Below the pieces are notes generated by a model. The model did not search any database and had not been told where the DNA came from. It was given only the letters and a program-made list of their open reading frames with translations. The translations under genes and the position numbers were made by a program. Of a stretch of DNA of 64,000 nt, positions 9,052-18,008 are shown piece after piece. Source of the stretch: CAVUQH01 sp963774445 (GTDB taxonomy: Bacteria; Myxococcota_A; Polyangia; Haliangiales; Haliangiaceae); NCBI GenBank assembly GCA_963774445.1, contig CAVZFC010000032.1, positions 434,001 to 498,000 of the forward strand, read 5' to 3'. The stretch's first letter is position 1. Each line of letters begins with the position of its first letter.

Positions 9052-10073
9052 CCGAGGATCTCGGCTGCCGTGGCGACGAACGCGTCGACATCGCCCGCCT
9101 CGGTGTCCCACGCGGCCATCAGGCGCGCGACCGAGCGGGCCGGATCCCACACGTAGAAGGGGGATTGGGCCTGCAGCGGCGCGATGGCCTCCGGCGGCAG
9201 CGCGACGAAGACGGCGTTGCTCTCGACCGGCTGAGCCAGGCTGACACCGGGCAGCGGCGCCAGCCCGTCGGCCAGGCGCCGGGCCATGGCGTTGGCGTTG
9301 GCCGCCAGCTCACGCCACAGGTCGCCCTCGAGCAGCGCGGCCATCTGCACGGCCAAAAAACGCATCTTGGACGCCAGCTGCCCGGTCTGCTTGCGGTAGT
9401 AGTGGGCGCGCGCGGCGACCTCGCGGTCGAAGAAGATCACCGCCTCGCCGCACAGGATGCCGTTCTTGGTGCCGCCGAACGACAGCGCATCGACGCCGCA
9501 GTCGCGGGCCAGCGCGCCCAGCGGCAGGTCGAGCGCCGCCGCGGCGTTGGATAGACGGGCGCCGTCGACGTGCAGCAGCATGTCGTGACCGTGGGCCAGC
9601 TCGGCCAGCGCCGTCAGCTCGTCCGGGCGATAGACGGTGCCCCACTCGGTCGCCTGGGCCACCGAGATGACTCGCGGCTGGGCGTGGTGGACCTCGCCGA
9701 AGCCGAACAGCTCGGCGCGCACCGCCTCGGGCCTCAGCTTGCCGTCGGCCGTTCGAACCGGCAACAGCTTGCCCACCAGCCGCTCGGGAGCCCCGCACTC
9801 GTCGCGCCACAGGTGCGACGACTCGGCGCAGACCACCGCCTGGTACGAATCGACCAGCGCGCGCAGCCCCAGCACGTTGGCGCCTGTCCCGCCGAAGACG
9901 AACAGCACCTCGGCATCGGCGCCGAAGACCTGGCGGAACCGCTCCACCGCGTCGGCGGTGAAGCGGTCGTGGCCGTAGCCCCGGCCGTGCCCGCGGTTGG
10001 CGCGCTCGATGGCGGCCATGATCCGCGGATGCACCCCGGATCCGTTGTCGCTGGCAAACGAGCGGTCGTCCAT
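9048..10073 (-). CDS. ltaE: Low-specificity L-threonine aldolase
   Basis: The 341-residue protein starts MDDRSFASDNGSGVHPRIM. It is a PLP-dependent fold-type I enzyme that splits L-threonine or allo-threonine to glycine and acetaldehyde. Family marks are the SDN start, the RGYGHDRFTADA segment, GGTGANVLGLRAL, LHVDGARLSNAA, and the PLP lysine in LSFGGTKNGILCGEAV. Length is normal. It lies 13 bases downstream of an aldehyde dehydrogenase on the same strand, so acetaldehyde from this reaction could feed that enzyme; this pairing is inference from the operon. Confidence 0.92.
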   Translation of the reverse strand: MDDRSFASDNGSGVHPRIMAAIERANRGHGRGYGHDRFTADAVERFRQVFGADAEVLFVFGGTGANVLGLRALVDSYQAVVCAESSHLWRDECGAPERLVGKLLPVRTADGKLRPEAVRAELFGFGEVHHAQPRVISVAQATEWGTVYRPDELTALAELAHGHDMLLHVDGARLSNAAAALDLPLGALARDCGVDALSFGGTKNGILCGEAVIFFDREVAARAHYYRKQTGQLASKMRFLAVQMAALLEGDLWRELAANANAMARRLADGLAPLPGVSLAQPVESNAVFVALPPEAIAPLQAQSPFYVWDPARSVARLMAAWDTEAGDVDAFVATAAEILG

Positions 10074-10086
10074 CAGTTGGCGTCCC

Positions 10087-11526
10087 TCAGCTCACGTGAA
10101 AGGCGACCGTCTGCAGGTCGGACATGAACTCGAGCACGTGCCGGCCGCCCAGCCGGCCGAGGCCGCTGGAGGTTCCGGACATGCCGCCGAACGGCACGTG
10201 CGGCTCCCAGAAGTTGGAGTTGTCGTTGACCACCACGATCCCGGTGCGAATGCGCTCGGCCCACTTCCAGGCCCGATCGACGTTCTCGGTGAACAGCGAC
10301 GATACCAGCCCGAGGTCGCTTCCGGCGATCAGCTGCGCCGCCTGCTCGTCGCTGGAGAACCTGCAGATCGGCGCGATCGGCCCGAAGGTCTCTTCGCGGT
10401 TGACCAGCGCATCGGGTGCGAAGCCGCGCAGCACCGTCGGCTCGTGGAAGAAGCCGGGCCGTTCGGGGCGCTTGCCGCCGACCACCACGGTGGCGCCGTG
10501 GGCGATGGCGTCGGCGACGTGCCGCTCCATCTTCTCCACCACCGCCATGTTGTTCTGCGGACCCATGGTGGTGCTCTCCTGCCACGGGTCGCCGAGCACC
10601 CAGTTCTTGGCCTCCTCGGCCATGGCGTCGACGAACGGTTTTTCCAGATTGTCGGCGACCAGGATCCGCTCGGCCGCCGAGCAGACCTGTCCGGCGGCGA
10701 AGAAACAGGCGGGCGCGATCGCCGCCGCCGCCTTGACCGGATCGGCGTCGGGCAAGACCACCGCCGGCCCGTTGCCGCCCAGCTCGAGCAGCCGCGGCTT
10801 GAGCCCGGAGCGGCCGCTGATGATCCGGCCGGTGCCGCTGCTGCCGGTCATGGCGATGGCGTGGGTGCCGGGGTTGACCACCAGCTCGTCGCCGACCTCC
10901 TGGCCGGGCCCGACGACCAGGTTGAGCACGCCCGGCGGCAAGCCGGCCTCGGCCAGCCAGCCCATCAACTTGACCGCGGTGACCGCGGCGGTCGGCGCCG
11001 GCGTCCACACCACCGCGTTGCCCTGCACCAGCGCGTACGGGATGTACTCGCTGGGGATCATCGCCGGGAAGTTCCACGGCGTGATCACCGCGACCGTGCC
11101 GCGCGGCCGGCGAAAGCCGAGCAGCCGCTTGTGCGGGTCGCGAGTCATCGCGGTGAAACCTTCCTGGTAGCGGGCCATCTCGGCCGCCTGCCGGTAGAAG
11201 ACCGGCACGAACGCCTCGGCCTCGGCGGTGGCCTCGCTGTATCGCGGCTTGCCCAGCTCGGTGCACAGGATGTCGGCCAGCTCGCCGCTCTTCTCCTCGA
11301 GGATCTCGGCCATGCGGATGCAGATGTCGGCCCGGTCGAAGACCGGCGTCGCCGCCCAGGCCGCCTGCGCCTGATTGGCCGCCGCAATCGCGCGCTGGGC
11401 GTCCTTCCGCGTGCCCCAGGCCACGGTAGCGAACTTCTCGCCGGTGGCCGGATTGATCGCCTCGTACGTCCCGCCAGCGGCTGCTTCGCTCCACGCGCCG
11501 CCGATGTACATCTGGTAGTCGCTCAT
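10087..11526 (-). CDS. NAD(P)-dependent aldehyde dehydrogenase
   Basis: The 479-residue protein is a standard ALDH-superfamily member. Visible marks are the N-terminal YIGGAW, the cofactor region TPWNFPAMIPSEYI, the general-base Glu in LLELGGNGPAVVL, the catalytic Cys in FAAGQVCSAAERIL, and EETFGPIAPI. It oxidises an aldehyde to the acid in the cytoplasm. The best matches by eye are succinate-semialdehyde or aromatic aldehyde dehydrogenases, but the substrate cannot be set. It is first in an apparent two-gene operon with threonine aldolase, which makes acetaldehyde. Confidence 0.9.
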   Translation of the reverse strand: MSDYQMYIGGAWSEAAAGGTYEAINPATGEKFATVAWGTRKDAQRAIAAANQAQAAWAATPVFDRADICIRMAEILEEKSGELADILCTELGKPRYSEATAEAEAFVPVFYRQAAEMARYQEGFTAMTRDPHKRLLGFRRPRGTVAVITPWNFPAMIPSEYIPYALVQGNAVVWTPAPTAAVTAVKLMGWLAEAGLPPGVLNLVVGPGQEVGDELVVNPGTHAIAMTGSSGTGRIISGRSGLKPRLLELGGNGPAVVLPDADPVKAAAAIAPACFFAAGQVCSAAERILVADNLEKPFVDAMAEEAKNWVLGDPWQESTTMGPQNNMAVVEKMERHVADAIAHGATVVVGGKRPERPGFFHEPTVLRGFAPDALVNREETFGPIAPICRFSSDEQAAQLIAGSDLGLVSSLFTENVDRAWKWAERIRTGIVVVNDNSNFWEPHVPFGGMSGTSSGLGRLGGRHVLEFMSDLQTVAFHVS

Positions 11527-11615
11527 ATCCCCTCCTTCAAAGCCCTGCGACCTCGTGTATCCGGGCCCGTGGTAACAGACACACGCCCGCGACGCAACCG
11601 CGCTATCCTTCGCCC

Positions 11616-12191
11616 ATGTCGCTGCGAAAGATCGCCCAGATCGGTCACCCGGTGTTGCGCGAGCGCGCGCGCGAGGTCAGCCGCGACGAGCTGGCGACCG
11701 GCGCGATGCAGGCGTTCATCGACGATCTGATCGAGACCATGCGCGACGCGCGCGGCGCCGGGCTCGCGGCCGTCCAGGTCTACGAGCCGGTGCGCATCTG
11801 CGCCATCGAGGTCAATCGAAACCCGCGCTACCCGTACAAGCCGGACATTCCGCTGACCGTGCTGGTCAACCCGGTGCTCGAGCCGGTCGGCGGCGACACC
11901 TTCGACAACTACGAGGGCTGCCTCAGCGTGCCCAACCTGCGCGGGGTCGTCAGCCGCCACGCCGAGCTGCGGGTGCGCGCCTGGGACCGCGACGGCGGCG
12001 CGATCGATCAGGTGGTGCGCGGCGTGACCGCCGGTACCTTCCAGCACGAGGTCGACCACCTCGACGGCGTGCTGTTCGTCGACCGCGTGAGCGATCCCAA
12101 GACCCTCTGTACCTGGTCCGAATTCCAACGCTTCCACGAGGCCGCCTTCGCCGACCGCGTGCGCGCCCTGGTCGAGCGCTACGGATCGTAG
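11616..12191 (+). CDS. def: Peptide deformylase
   Basis: The 191-residue protein carries the three peptide deformylase motifs in order: GAGLAAVQV (motif 1), YEGCLSVPNLRG (motif 2, metal-binding Cys) and FQHEVDHLDG (motif 3, HExxH). It removes the formyl group from the N-terminal Met of new proteins. It starts MSLRKIAQIGHPVLRE, typical for the family. It stands alone rather than next to fmt, and converges with the debranching enzyme gene one base away. Motif 1 has Ala-Val where many bacterial enzymes have Ala-Pro/Thr, a minor variation. Confidence 0.94.
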   Translation: MSLRKIAQIGHPVLRERAREVSRDELATGAMQAFIDDLIETMRDARGAGLAAVQVYEPVRICAIEVNRNPRYPYKPDIPLTVLVNPVLEPVGGDTFDNYEGCLSVPNLRGVVSRHAELRVRAWDRDGGAIDQVVRGVTAGTFQHEVDHLDGVLFVDRVSDPKTLCTWSEFQRFHEAAFADRVRALVERYGS

Positions 12192-12192
12192 C

Positions 12193-14082
12193 CTAGAGCA
12201 TCGCGTCGAGGCGCAGCGCTTCGCCGACCGACCAGGCCTGGAACGGGCAACCGCGCCCGCGGTGTGGTGGCTCGGCGTCGGCGATTTCGCCCAGGTGTCC
12301 CAGGCCGAAATCGCCGGCGCGGGCGAGGAGCGGCGCGAGGAAGCGCTGGCGTGCCTCGGCGCGAACGTCGGCGCCACCGCCGCGAACGCGCACCCACGCC
12401 TCGACGAACGGCCCGGCCAACCACAGCCACGCTGTGCCCTGGTGGTAGCAGCCGTCACGCTCGACGACGCCACCCTCGTAGCGGGGCGTGTAGGCCGGCT
12501 CGCCGCGGGCCAGCGAACGCAGGCCGGCCGGCGTCCACAGCTCGCGCTCGACGGCGTCGACCACGGCGCGGGCGCGCTCGCCCTCGAGCAGCGCCAGCGG
12601 CAGGCCGCCGCAGGCCAAGATCTGGTTGGGGCGAAAGCTGCCGTCCCGGGCGCCGTCGTGGTGGTCGCAGTCGACCACGTCGTAGAGCATGCCGCGATCG
12701 TCGTTCCAGAAGCGGCGGACGAACGACGCGCGGGCGCGATCGAGGACGGCCAGCCAGCGCGGATCGCGGCGGCCGGCGACGGCCAGCGCGTTGGCCCACA
12801 GCGCCTGCACCTCGACCGGCTTGCCGATGCGCGGCGTCACCACCCAGTCGCCGACCCGCGCGTCCATCCAGGTCAGCTGCACGCCGGGGACGCCACAGGC
12901 CAGCAGGCCGTCCTCGGCGCAGGCAATGCCGTAGCGGGTGCCGTCGTGATAGCCGGCCACGATGGCGGCGATCGCGTCGTCGAGTCGGCGCAGCTCGGCG
13001 TCGCTGCAGGCGCCGGTGGCCATCAGCTCGCCGCCGGCGACCACGTACCACAGCGACGCGTCGACCGAGTTGTACTCGGGCGCGTCGCCCGAGTCGGGGA
13101 AGCGGTTGGGCAGCATCCCCTCGGAGATCGCCGAGCACCACGCGAGCAGTAGCTGCCGGGCATCGTCCAGCCGCCCGGTGGCCAGACACAATCCGCGGGC
13201 GGCGATGAAGGTATCGCGACCCCAGTCCCCGAACCACGGATAACCTGCGATGACGGTACGCCCCTCGCCCCGCGCCACCAGGTACGCATCGCCCGCGCGG
13301 TGGAGCGACGTGGCGAAGGCGCCGCGCCGCTGTCGCTCGCGTGCGGACGTCTCCGCCCACAGCGCGCGCGGGTCATCGCCGGCGAAGGCGCCCTGCCCGG
13401 CCGCCAGCGCCAGCACCGCCGGGCCGTCCGACAGATCGAGCTCGAAGACACCGGGCGACGCCAGATCCTCCTCGGCGTCCAGGCCGCGCGCCGCTTCGGC
13501 GCGGTAGAAGAAGTGGCGGAACCAGTCGGGGTCGTGGCGGTAGTCGCCGGTTGACAGCGCGGTCACCGCCGGTACGCCGTCGTACGGCTGCCAGGTCACC
13601 CGCCGGCCGCGGGCCGCGGCCTCGAAGCGAAACGCCGGGTTCTCGTGGTGCAGCGCGTGGAAGTTGCGGCCCGACAGCAGCGGCCGCACCGACAGGCGCA
13701 GCCGCCCGCGCCCGGCCAGCCGCTGCCACGCCAACAGCACCCGCGGCCGCCCCGGCTCGACGACGATCTCGTAGGCGATGCGCGTGCCGTCCGGCAGCGC
13801 CAGCTCCCAGCGCGGCCACGGATCCCAGCCGAAGCTGGCGATCCGCCCGGCGCCGTCGGGGTAGACGACGTCGCCGCGGTATCGGTGTGCCGACAGCGCG
13901 AAGCGGCCGCCTTCGGTTTCGGCGAACACCTCGAGATCGCCGACCAGCGCCATGCGCGCGGCCGGCGGCCTGGTCGCCGCGATCAGCAGGCCGTGGTACC
14001 GGCGCGTGCGCACCATCGCTGCCGTGCCCATGGCGAAGCCGCCCAGGCCGTCGGCCTCCAGCCACTCGCGACCGTCGTCCAC
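12193..14082 (-). CDS. Amylo-alpha-1,6-glucosidase (glycogen debranching enzyme)
   Basis: The start is taken as GTG 14082, five bases after the stop of the upstream gene; it gives 629 residues beginning VDDGREWLEADGLGGFAMG, the usual N-terminus of the family. The N-terminal GDE_N-type domain is followed by an (alpha/alpha)6 catalytic domain with GYPWFGDWGRDTFIAARGL and EYNSVDASLWYVVAG, the signature region of bacterial GH133-type debranching enzymes. The enzyme cleaves alpha-1,6 branch points of glycogen. It is third in the operon gdh, GH63, GDE, which suggests coordinated breakdown of storage or external glucan. Longer versions from an upstream ATG would run into the neighbouring gene. Confidence 0.88.
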   Translation of the reverse strand: MDDGREWLEADGLGGFAMGTAAMVRTRRYHGLLIAATRPPAARMALVGDLEVFAETEGGRFALSAHRYRGDVVYPDGAGRIASFGWDPWPRWELALPDGTRIAYEIVVEPGRPRVLLAWQRLAGRGRLRLSVRPLLSGRNFHALHHENPAFRFEAAARGRRVTWQPYDGVPAVTALSTGDYRHDPDWFRHFFYRAEAARGLDAEEDLASPGVFELDLSDGPAVLALAAGQGAFAGDDPRALWAETSARERQRRGAFATSLHRAGDAYLVARGEGRTVIAGYPWFGDWGRDTFIAARGLCLATGRLDDARQLLLAWCSAISEGMLPNRFPDSGDAPEYNSVDASLWYVVAGGELMATGACSDAELRRLDDAIAAIVAGYHDGTRYGIACAEDGLLACGVPGVQLTWMDARVGDWVVTPRIGKPVEVQALWANALAVAGRRDPRWLAVLDRARASFVRRFWNDDRGMLYDVVDCDHHDGARDGSFRPNQILACGGLPLALLEGERARAVVDAVERELWTPAGLRSLARGEPAYTPRYEGGVVERDGCYHQGTAWLWLAGPFVEAWVRVRGGGADVRAEARQRFLAPLLARAGDFGLGHLGEIADAEPPHRGRGCPFQAWSVGEALRLDAML

Positions 14083-14086
14083 TGCG

Positions 14087-16768
14087 CTAGATCTTCCGCC
14101 CCACCCGGGCGGCCGCGCTGCGCTCGAGCAGGTTGCCCGCGAGCGCCGTCCATCCAGTCTGATGGCTGGCACCGACGCCGCGTCCGTTGTCGCCGTGGAA
14201 GTACTCGTGGAACAGGATCAGGTCGCGAAACGCCGGGTCGCGCGCGTACAGCCGGCTGTCGCCGTGGCACGGCCGACGCCCGTCGTCTCCGGCCAGGAAC
14301 AGCTTCGTCATCCGCCGCTCCAGCTCCTGAGCCACGTCGCGCAGATGCATCCGGGTCCCCGAGCCGGTGGGGCACTCGACCATCAGCGAGTCGCCGTAGA
14401 AGTAGTGGTACCGCTTCAGCGCCTCGATCAGCAGGTAGTTCAGCGGAAACCAGATCGGCCCGCGCCAGTTGGAGTTTCCACCGAACATGCCCGTGTCCGA
14501 CTCGGCCGGCGTGTAGTGCACCTCGGCCTGGCGGCCGTCCACCTGCAGCACGTACGGGTGCTGAAGGTGCACCCGCGACAGCGAGCGGATGCCGTACGGA
14601 GACAGGAACTCGCTCTCGTCCAGGACGTACCCGAGCACCCGCTCGAGCCGCTGGCGCGACGGGATGGCCAGCAATCGCTGTCCCGGACGCGAGTCCTGGG
14701 CCATCAGCGAGCAGCCGCGCGCGAGGTCTGGACGGTTTTCCAGGAACCACTCCAACCGCTGGTGGAAAATCGGCAGCCGGCTGAGCTCCTTGTCCTCCAG
14801 CGACTCGACCGCGAACAGCGGAATCAGCCCGACCATCGAGCGAACCCGCAGCGGCCTCGACTCCCCTTCGATGACTGCCTCGTCGTAGTAGAAGCCGTCC
14901 TCCTCGTGCCACAGCCCGTCGCCGCCGAGCTCGTTCATGGCTCGCGTGATCGACACGAAATGCTCGAAGAACTTCCACGCGATGTCTGCGTAGACGTGAT
15001 CCTCGCGCGCCAGCTCCAGCGCCATGGCCAGCAGCGTCGTGCAGAAGAACGCCATCCACGCGGTAGCATCGGCCTGCTCGAGGTTGCCGACGCCGGGCAG
15101 CGGGTTGGACCGATCGAACACGCCGATGTTGTCGAGGCCGAGGAAGCCGCCGGCGAACAGGTTGTTGCCGTCGCTGTCCTTGCGGTTGACCCACCAGGTG
15201 AAGTTGACCAGGCACTTCTGGAACGCCTGCTCGAGGAACAGGCGATCGCGCCCCCAGCCCGACTGCGCCGACAGCTGGTAGACCCGCCAGGCAGCCCACG
15301 CGTGGACCGGCGGGTTGACGTCGCCGAAGGCGAACTCGTAGGCGGGAATCTGCCCGTTCGGGTGCATGTACCACTCGCGCCCGAGGAGCACGATCTGGTC
15401 CTTGGCGAACTCGGGATCGGTGCGGGCCATGGCCACGCAGTGGAACGCCAGGTCCCACGCCGCAAACCACGGGTACTCCCACGTGTCCGGCATCGACAGG
15501 ACGTCGCGCGCCCACAGGTGGCGCCACTCGCGGTCGCGGCCGTTGCGCCGCCCAGCCGGCGGTGGCGGCTGGGCCGGGTCTCCGTCGAGCCAGTGGTCGA
15601 CGATGAAGTGGTAGAACTGCCGCGACCAGATCAGCCCGGCGTCGGCCTGTCGCGCCACCAGCCGCTCGTCGTCGGTCATCGGCGCGTCGCGGTGGGCGGT
15701 GTAGAAGTCGTCGGCCTCGTCGATACGCTCGGCGAAGACCCGGTCGAACTCGTCACCGAAGGGCTCCACGTCCGGCCGCGCGTCAGCGGTGAAGCGCGCG
15801 CGCACCACCACCTCGCCGCCCGCGGGGATGTCGAGGCGGTACCAGGCCGCGGCCTTGGTGCCGAAGCCGTCCGGGTTGACGGCGTCCTCGTCGCCCTCGA
15901 TCACCCGCCGGTGGAAGCCGTCCTTGACGTACGGCCCTACCGACGGCACGCCGTAGAGGCGCTCGGAGTTGGTCTCGTTCTCGGTGAAGAGGAAGGTCGG
16001 CTCGACGCCGCCGGGCGCGTCCACGGCCAGACGGAACCGCCCCGCTGACGAGTGCTCGGCCACGAGGCCCCGGGCCGTGCGCTCGATCCGCCCGCGCGGC
16101 CAGTAGCCCTCGGCGGTGCGGCCCCAGGCCCAGGTGTTGCGCTGCCACAGGCTGGGCAGAAGGTGCAGCGGCGCCGCCTCCGGCCCGCGGTTGGCGCAGG
16201 TGATCCGGACCAGGATGTCTTCCGGATCGGCCTTGGCGTACTCGACGAAGACGTCGAAGTAGCGGCCATCGTCGAAGACGCCGCTGTCCTCGATCTCGAA
16301 TTCGCGGTCACCAACCCCACGCCGCTGGTTCTCCGCGACCAGCTGGGCGTACGGGTAGGCAGCCTGCGGGTATTTGTACAGCGCCCTGGCGTAGGAGAAG
16401 GTCGGCGTGGCGTCGAGGAAGTAGTACAGCTCCTTGCAGTCCTCGCCGTGGTTGCCCTCCGGCCCGGTCAGGCCGAACAGCCGCTCCTTGAGGATCGGAT
16501 CGCGCTCGTTCCACAGCGCGATGCCGAAACAGAGCCGGCACTCGCGGTCGGTGATGCCGAGCAGCCCGTCCTCGCCCCAGCGATAGGTGCGGCTGCGCGC
16601 GTGGTCGTGCGGCAGGTAGTCCCAGCACTCGCCGGTGGCCGAGTAGTCCTCGCGTACGGTCCCCCACTGCCGCTCGGCGAGGTACGGCCCCCAGCGGCGC
16701 CAGTTGCGTTCGCGCCGGGTGTCCTCGTCGATGCGTGCGCGTTCCGGGTCGCGCGCGCCCGCGCTCAC
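14087..16768 (-). CDS. GH63-like glucosidase (MGH1-type)
   Basis: The start is GTG 16768, overlapping the stop of the glucose dehydrogenase gene (GTGA). The 893-residue product begins VSAGARDPERARIDEDTRR, then RRWGPYLAERQWGTVREDY, a very characteristic opening of bacterial GH63/MGH1-like proteins about 880-900 residues long. Other family stretches are YNGHYF-type equivalents such as EGNHGEDCKELYYFLDATP, WARDVLSMPDTWEYPWFAAWD and NWRGPIWFPLNYLL. These enzymes hydrolyse alpha-glucosidic bonds, including in mannosylglycerate- or glucosylglycerate-like substrates in some bacteria; the exact substrate is unknown. Its place between a glucose dehydrogenase and a debranching enzyme points to glucan use. 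Confidence 0.87.
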   Translation of the reverse strand: MSAGARDPERARIDEDTRRERNWRRWGPYLAERQWGTVREDYSATGECWDYLPHDHARSRTYRWGEDGLLGITDRECRLCFGIALWNERDPILKERLFGLTGPEGNHGEDCKELYYFLDATPTFSYARALYKYPQAAYPYAQLVAENQRRGVGDREFEIEDSGVFDDGRYFDVFVEYAKADPEDILVRITCANRGPEAAPLHLLPSLWQRNTWAWGRTAEGYWPRGRIERTARGLVAEHSSAGRFRLAVDAPGGVEPTFLFTENETNSERLYGVPSVGPYVKDGFHRRVIEGDEDAVNPDGFGTKAAAWYRLDIPAGGEVVVRARFTADARPDVEPFGDEFDRVFAERIDEADDFYTAHRDAPMTDDERLVARQADAGLIWSRQFYHFIVDHWLDGDPAQPPPPAGRRNGRDREWRHLWARDVLSMPDTWEYPWFAAWDLAFHCVAMARTDPEFAKDQIVLLGREWYMHPNGQIPAYEFAFGDVNPPVHAWAAWRVYQLSAQSGWGRDRLFLEQAFQKCLVNFTWWVNRKDSDGNNLFAGGFLGLDNIGVFDRSNPLPGVGNLEQADATAWMAFFCTTLLAMALELAREDHVYADIAWKFFEHFVSITRAMNELGGDGLWHEEDGFYYDEAVIEGESRPLRVRSMVGLIPLFAVESLEDKELSRLPIFHQRLEWFLENRPDLARGCSLMAQDSRPGQRLLAIPSRQRLERVLGYVLDESEFLSPYGIRSLSRVHLQHPYVLQVDGRQAEVHYTPAESDTGMFGGNSNWRGPIWFPLNYLLIEALKRYHYFYGDSLMVECPTGSGTRMHLRDVAQELERRMTKLFLAGDDGRRPCHGDSRLYARDPAFRDLILFHEYFHGDNGRGVGASHQTGWTALAGNLLERSAAARVGRKI

Positions 16769-17883
16769 CCCAGCTCCGAGAAGCTGACGACCCGCTTGAT
16801 CCCCGACGGCGGTCCGAGCAGGAGCTCCTCGGCCTGATCGGGCGAAAAGCGCCCGGTGATGAGCGCCTTCACCTGCTCGGGCCAGCGGCCGTAGAAGCGC
16901 GCCAGATCGGACACCGACGCCTGGAACGCGTCGGGCCCGGCGTTGACGGTGCCGAACACCAGCTGATTGGACAGCACCATGTTGCGCATCAGGTCGTCGG
17001 CCTCGAGCTCGATCGGCCCCTTGCGCCCGGGGACGCCGGTGAAGATGAAGACGCCGTTGGTGCCCAGCACCGACAGCGCGTGGAACGAAACCGCCACCGC
17101 GCCGGTCGCCTCGTAGACCAGGTCGATGTTGCCGACCTTGTCCCTGAGTCCCTCGAGGGTGGTGGTCTTCCCCGACGCGTAGTGACCGCCGACCGATTCG
17201 ACCCACGTCGCCTTGGGGCTGCCCTCGGGCTCGAGCGAGTAGACCCAGGTGTCGAAGCCGCGAATGATCAGCGCCAGCGCGCCGAGCAGGCCGACGGGCC
17301 CGGCGCCCAACACCACCGCGCGCTGGCCGTGGCCGTCGCCGTCGGCCTGGCCGGGGATGGTCCAGGGCAGCCGCTCTTGCACGTCCCAGACCTGGATCAG
17401 CGCCTTTTCGGCGATGGTCAACGGCTCGACCAGCACGCCGACCTCGCGCAGCTCGGGCGCGACCACGTGCATGAACCGGTGATCGTCGACCACGCGCTCG
17501 GTCATGAAGCCGTGACGGCCGTTGATGCCGCGCTCGGTAAAGTCGCCGGTGAAGCAGAAATCCTGGCGGCCGACCGCGCACGAGCGGCAGTCGGGGTGGC
17601 CGCACGGACGGCGGACCATGGTCACCACCAGATCGCCGGGCTTGACCCGCGTGACTTCGCTGCCGACCTCGAGCACCCGGCCGAGCGACTCGTGGCCGAG
17701 CACCAGGTAGTCCGAACCTGCAGGTGGCGTGCCGTAGTCGAAGCGCGCGATCTCGCGGTCGGTGCCGCAGACCCCCACGTCGAGCATCTCGAGAAGTACA
17801 TCGGTCTCACGCTCCCGTCGGGGCTCGGGATGATCGACGACTCGGATCTTCTTCTCCGCGGGAAAGACCGCGACAGCGCGCAT
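16765..17883 (-). CDS. Glucose 1-dehydrogenase, zinc-dependent MDR family
   Basis: The start is ATG 17883, because it gives the natural MRAVAVFPAEKKIRVVDHP and has a strong GGAGG Shine-Dalgarno nearby; the frame upstream is not convincing. The 372-residue protein has the catalytic zinc ligand segment VCGTDREI and GHESLGRV, structural cysteines (CGHPDCRSCAVGRQDFC), and the nucleotide-binding VVLGAGPVGLLGALAL. The overall pattern, including IWDVQ-like LIQVWDVQERLP, fits archaeal/bacterial Gdh-type glucose dehydrogenases, which make gluconolactone with NAD(P)+. First gene of the operon ending with the debranching enzyme. Confidence 0.88.
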   Translation of the reverse strand: MRAVAVFPAEKKIRVVDHPEPRRERETDVLLEMLDVGVCGTDREIARFDYGTPPAGSDYLVLGHESLGRVLEVGSEVTRVKPGDLVVTMVRRPCGHPDCRSCAVGRQDFCFTGDFTERGINGRHGFMTERVVDDHRFMHVVAPELREVGVLVEPLTIAEKALIQVWDVQERLPWTIPGQADGDGHGQRAVVLGAGPVGLLGALALIIRGFDTWVYSLEPEGSPKATWVESVGGHYASGKTTTLEGLRDKVGNIDLVYEATGAVAVSFHALSVLGTNGVFIFTGVPGRKGPIELEADDLMRNMVLSNQLVFGTVNAGPDAFQASVSDLARFYGRWPEQVKALITGRFSPDQAEELLLGPPSGIKRVVSFSELG

Positions 17884-18008
17884 GGCAGCACCTCCGTACA
17901 ACGATGTAGTGGAAGAGAATGGGTGCCGCCGAGCGTACCACTGACCTGCGGTACGCGCGCCGTATGCTGCGCACGATGGTCGCACTGCGCCCCCTCAGGG
18001 GCGCATGC

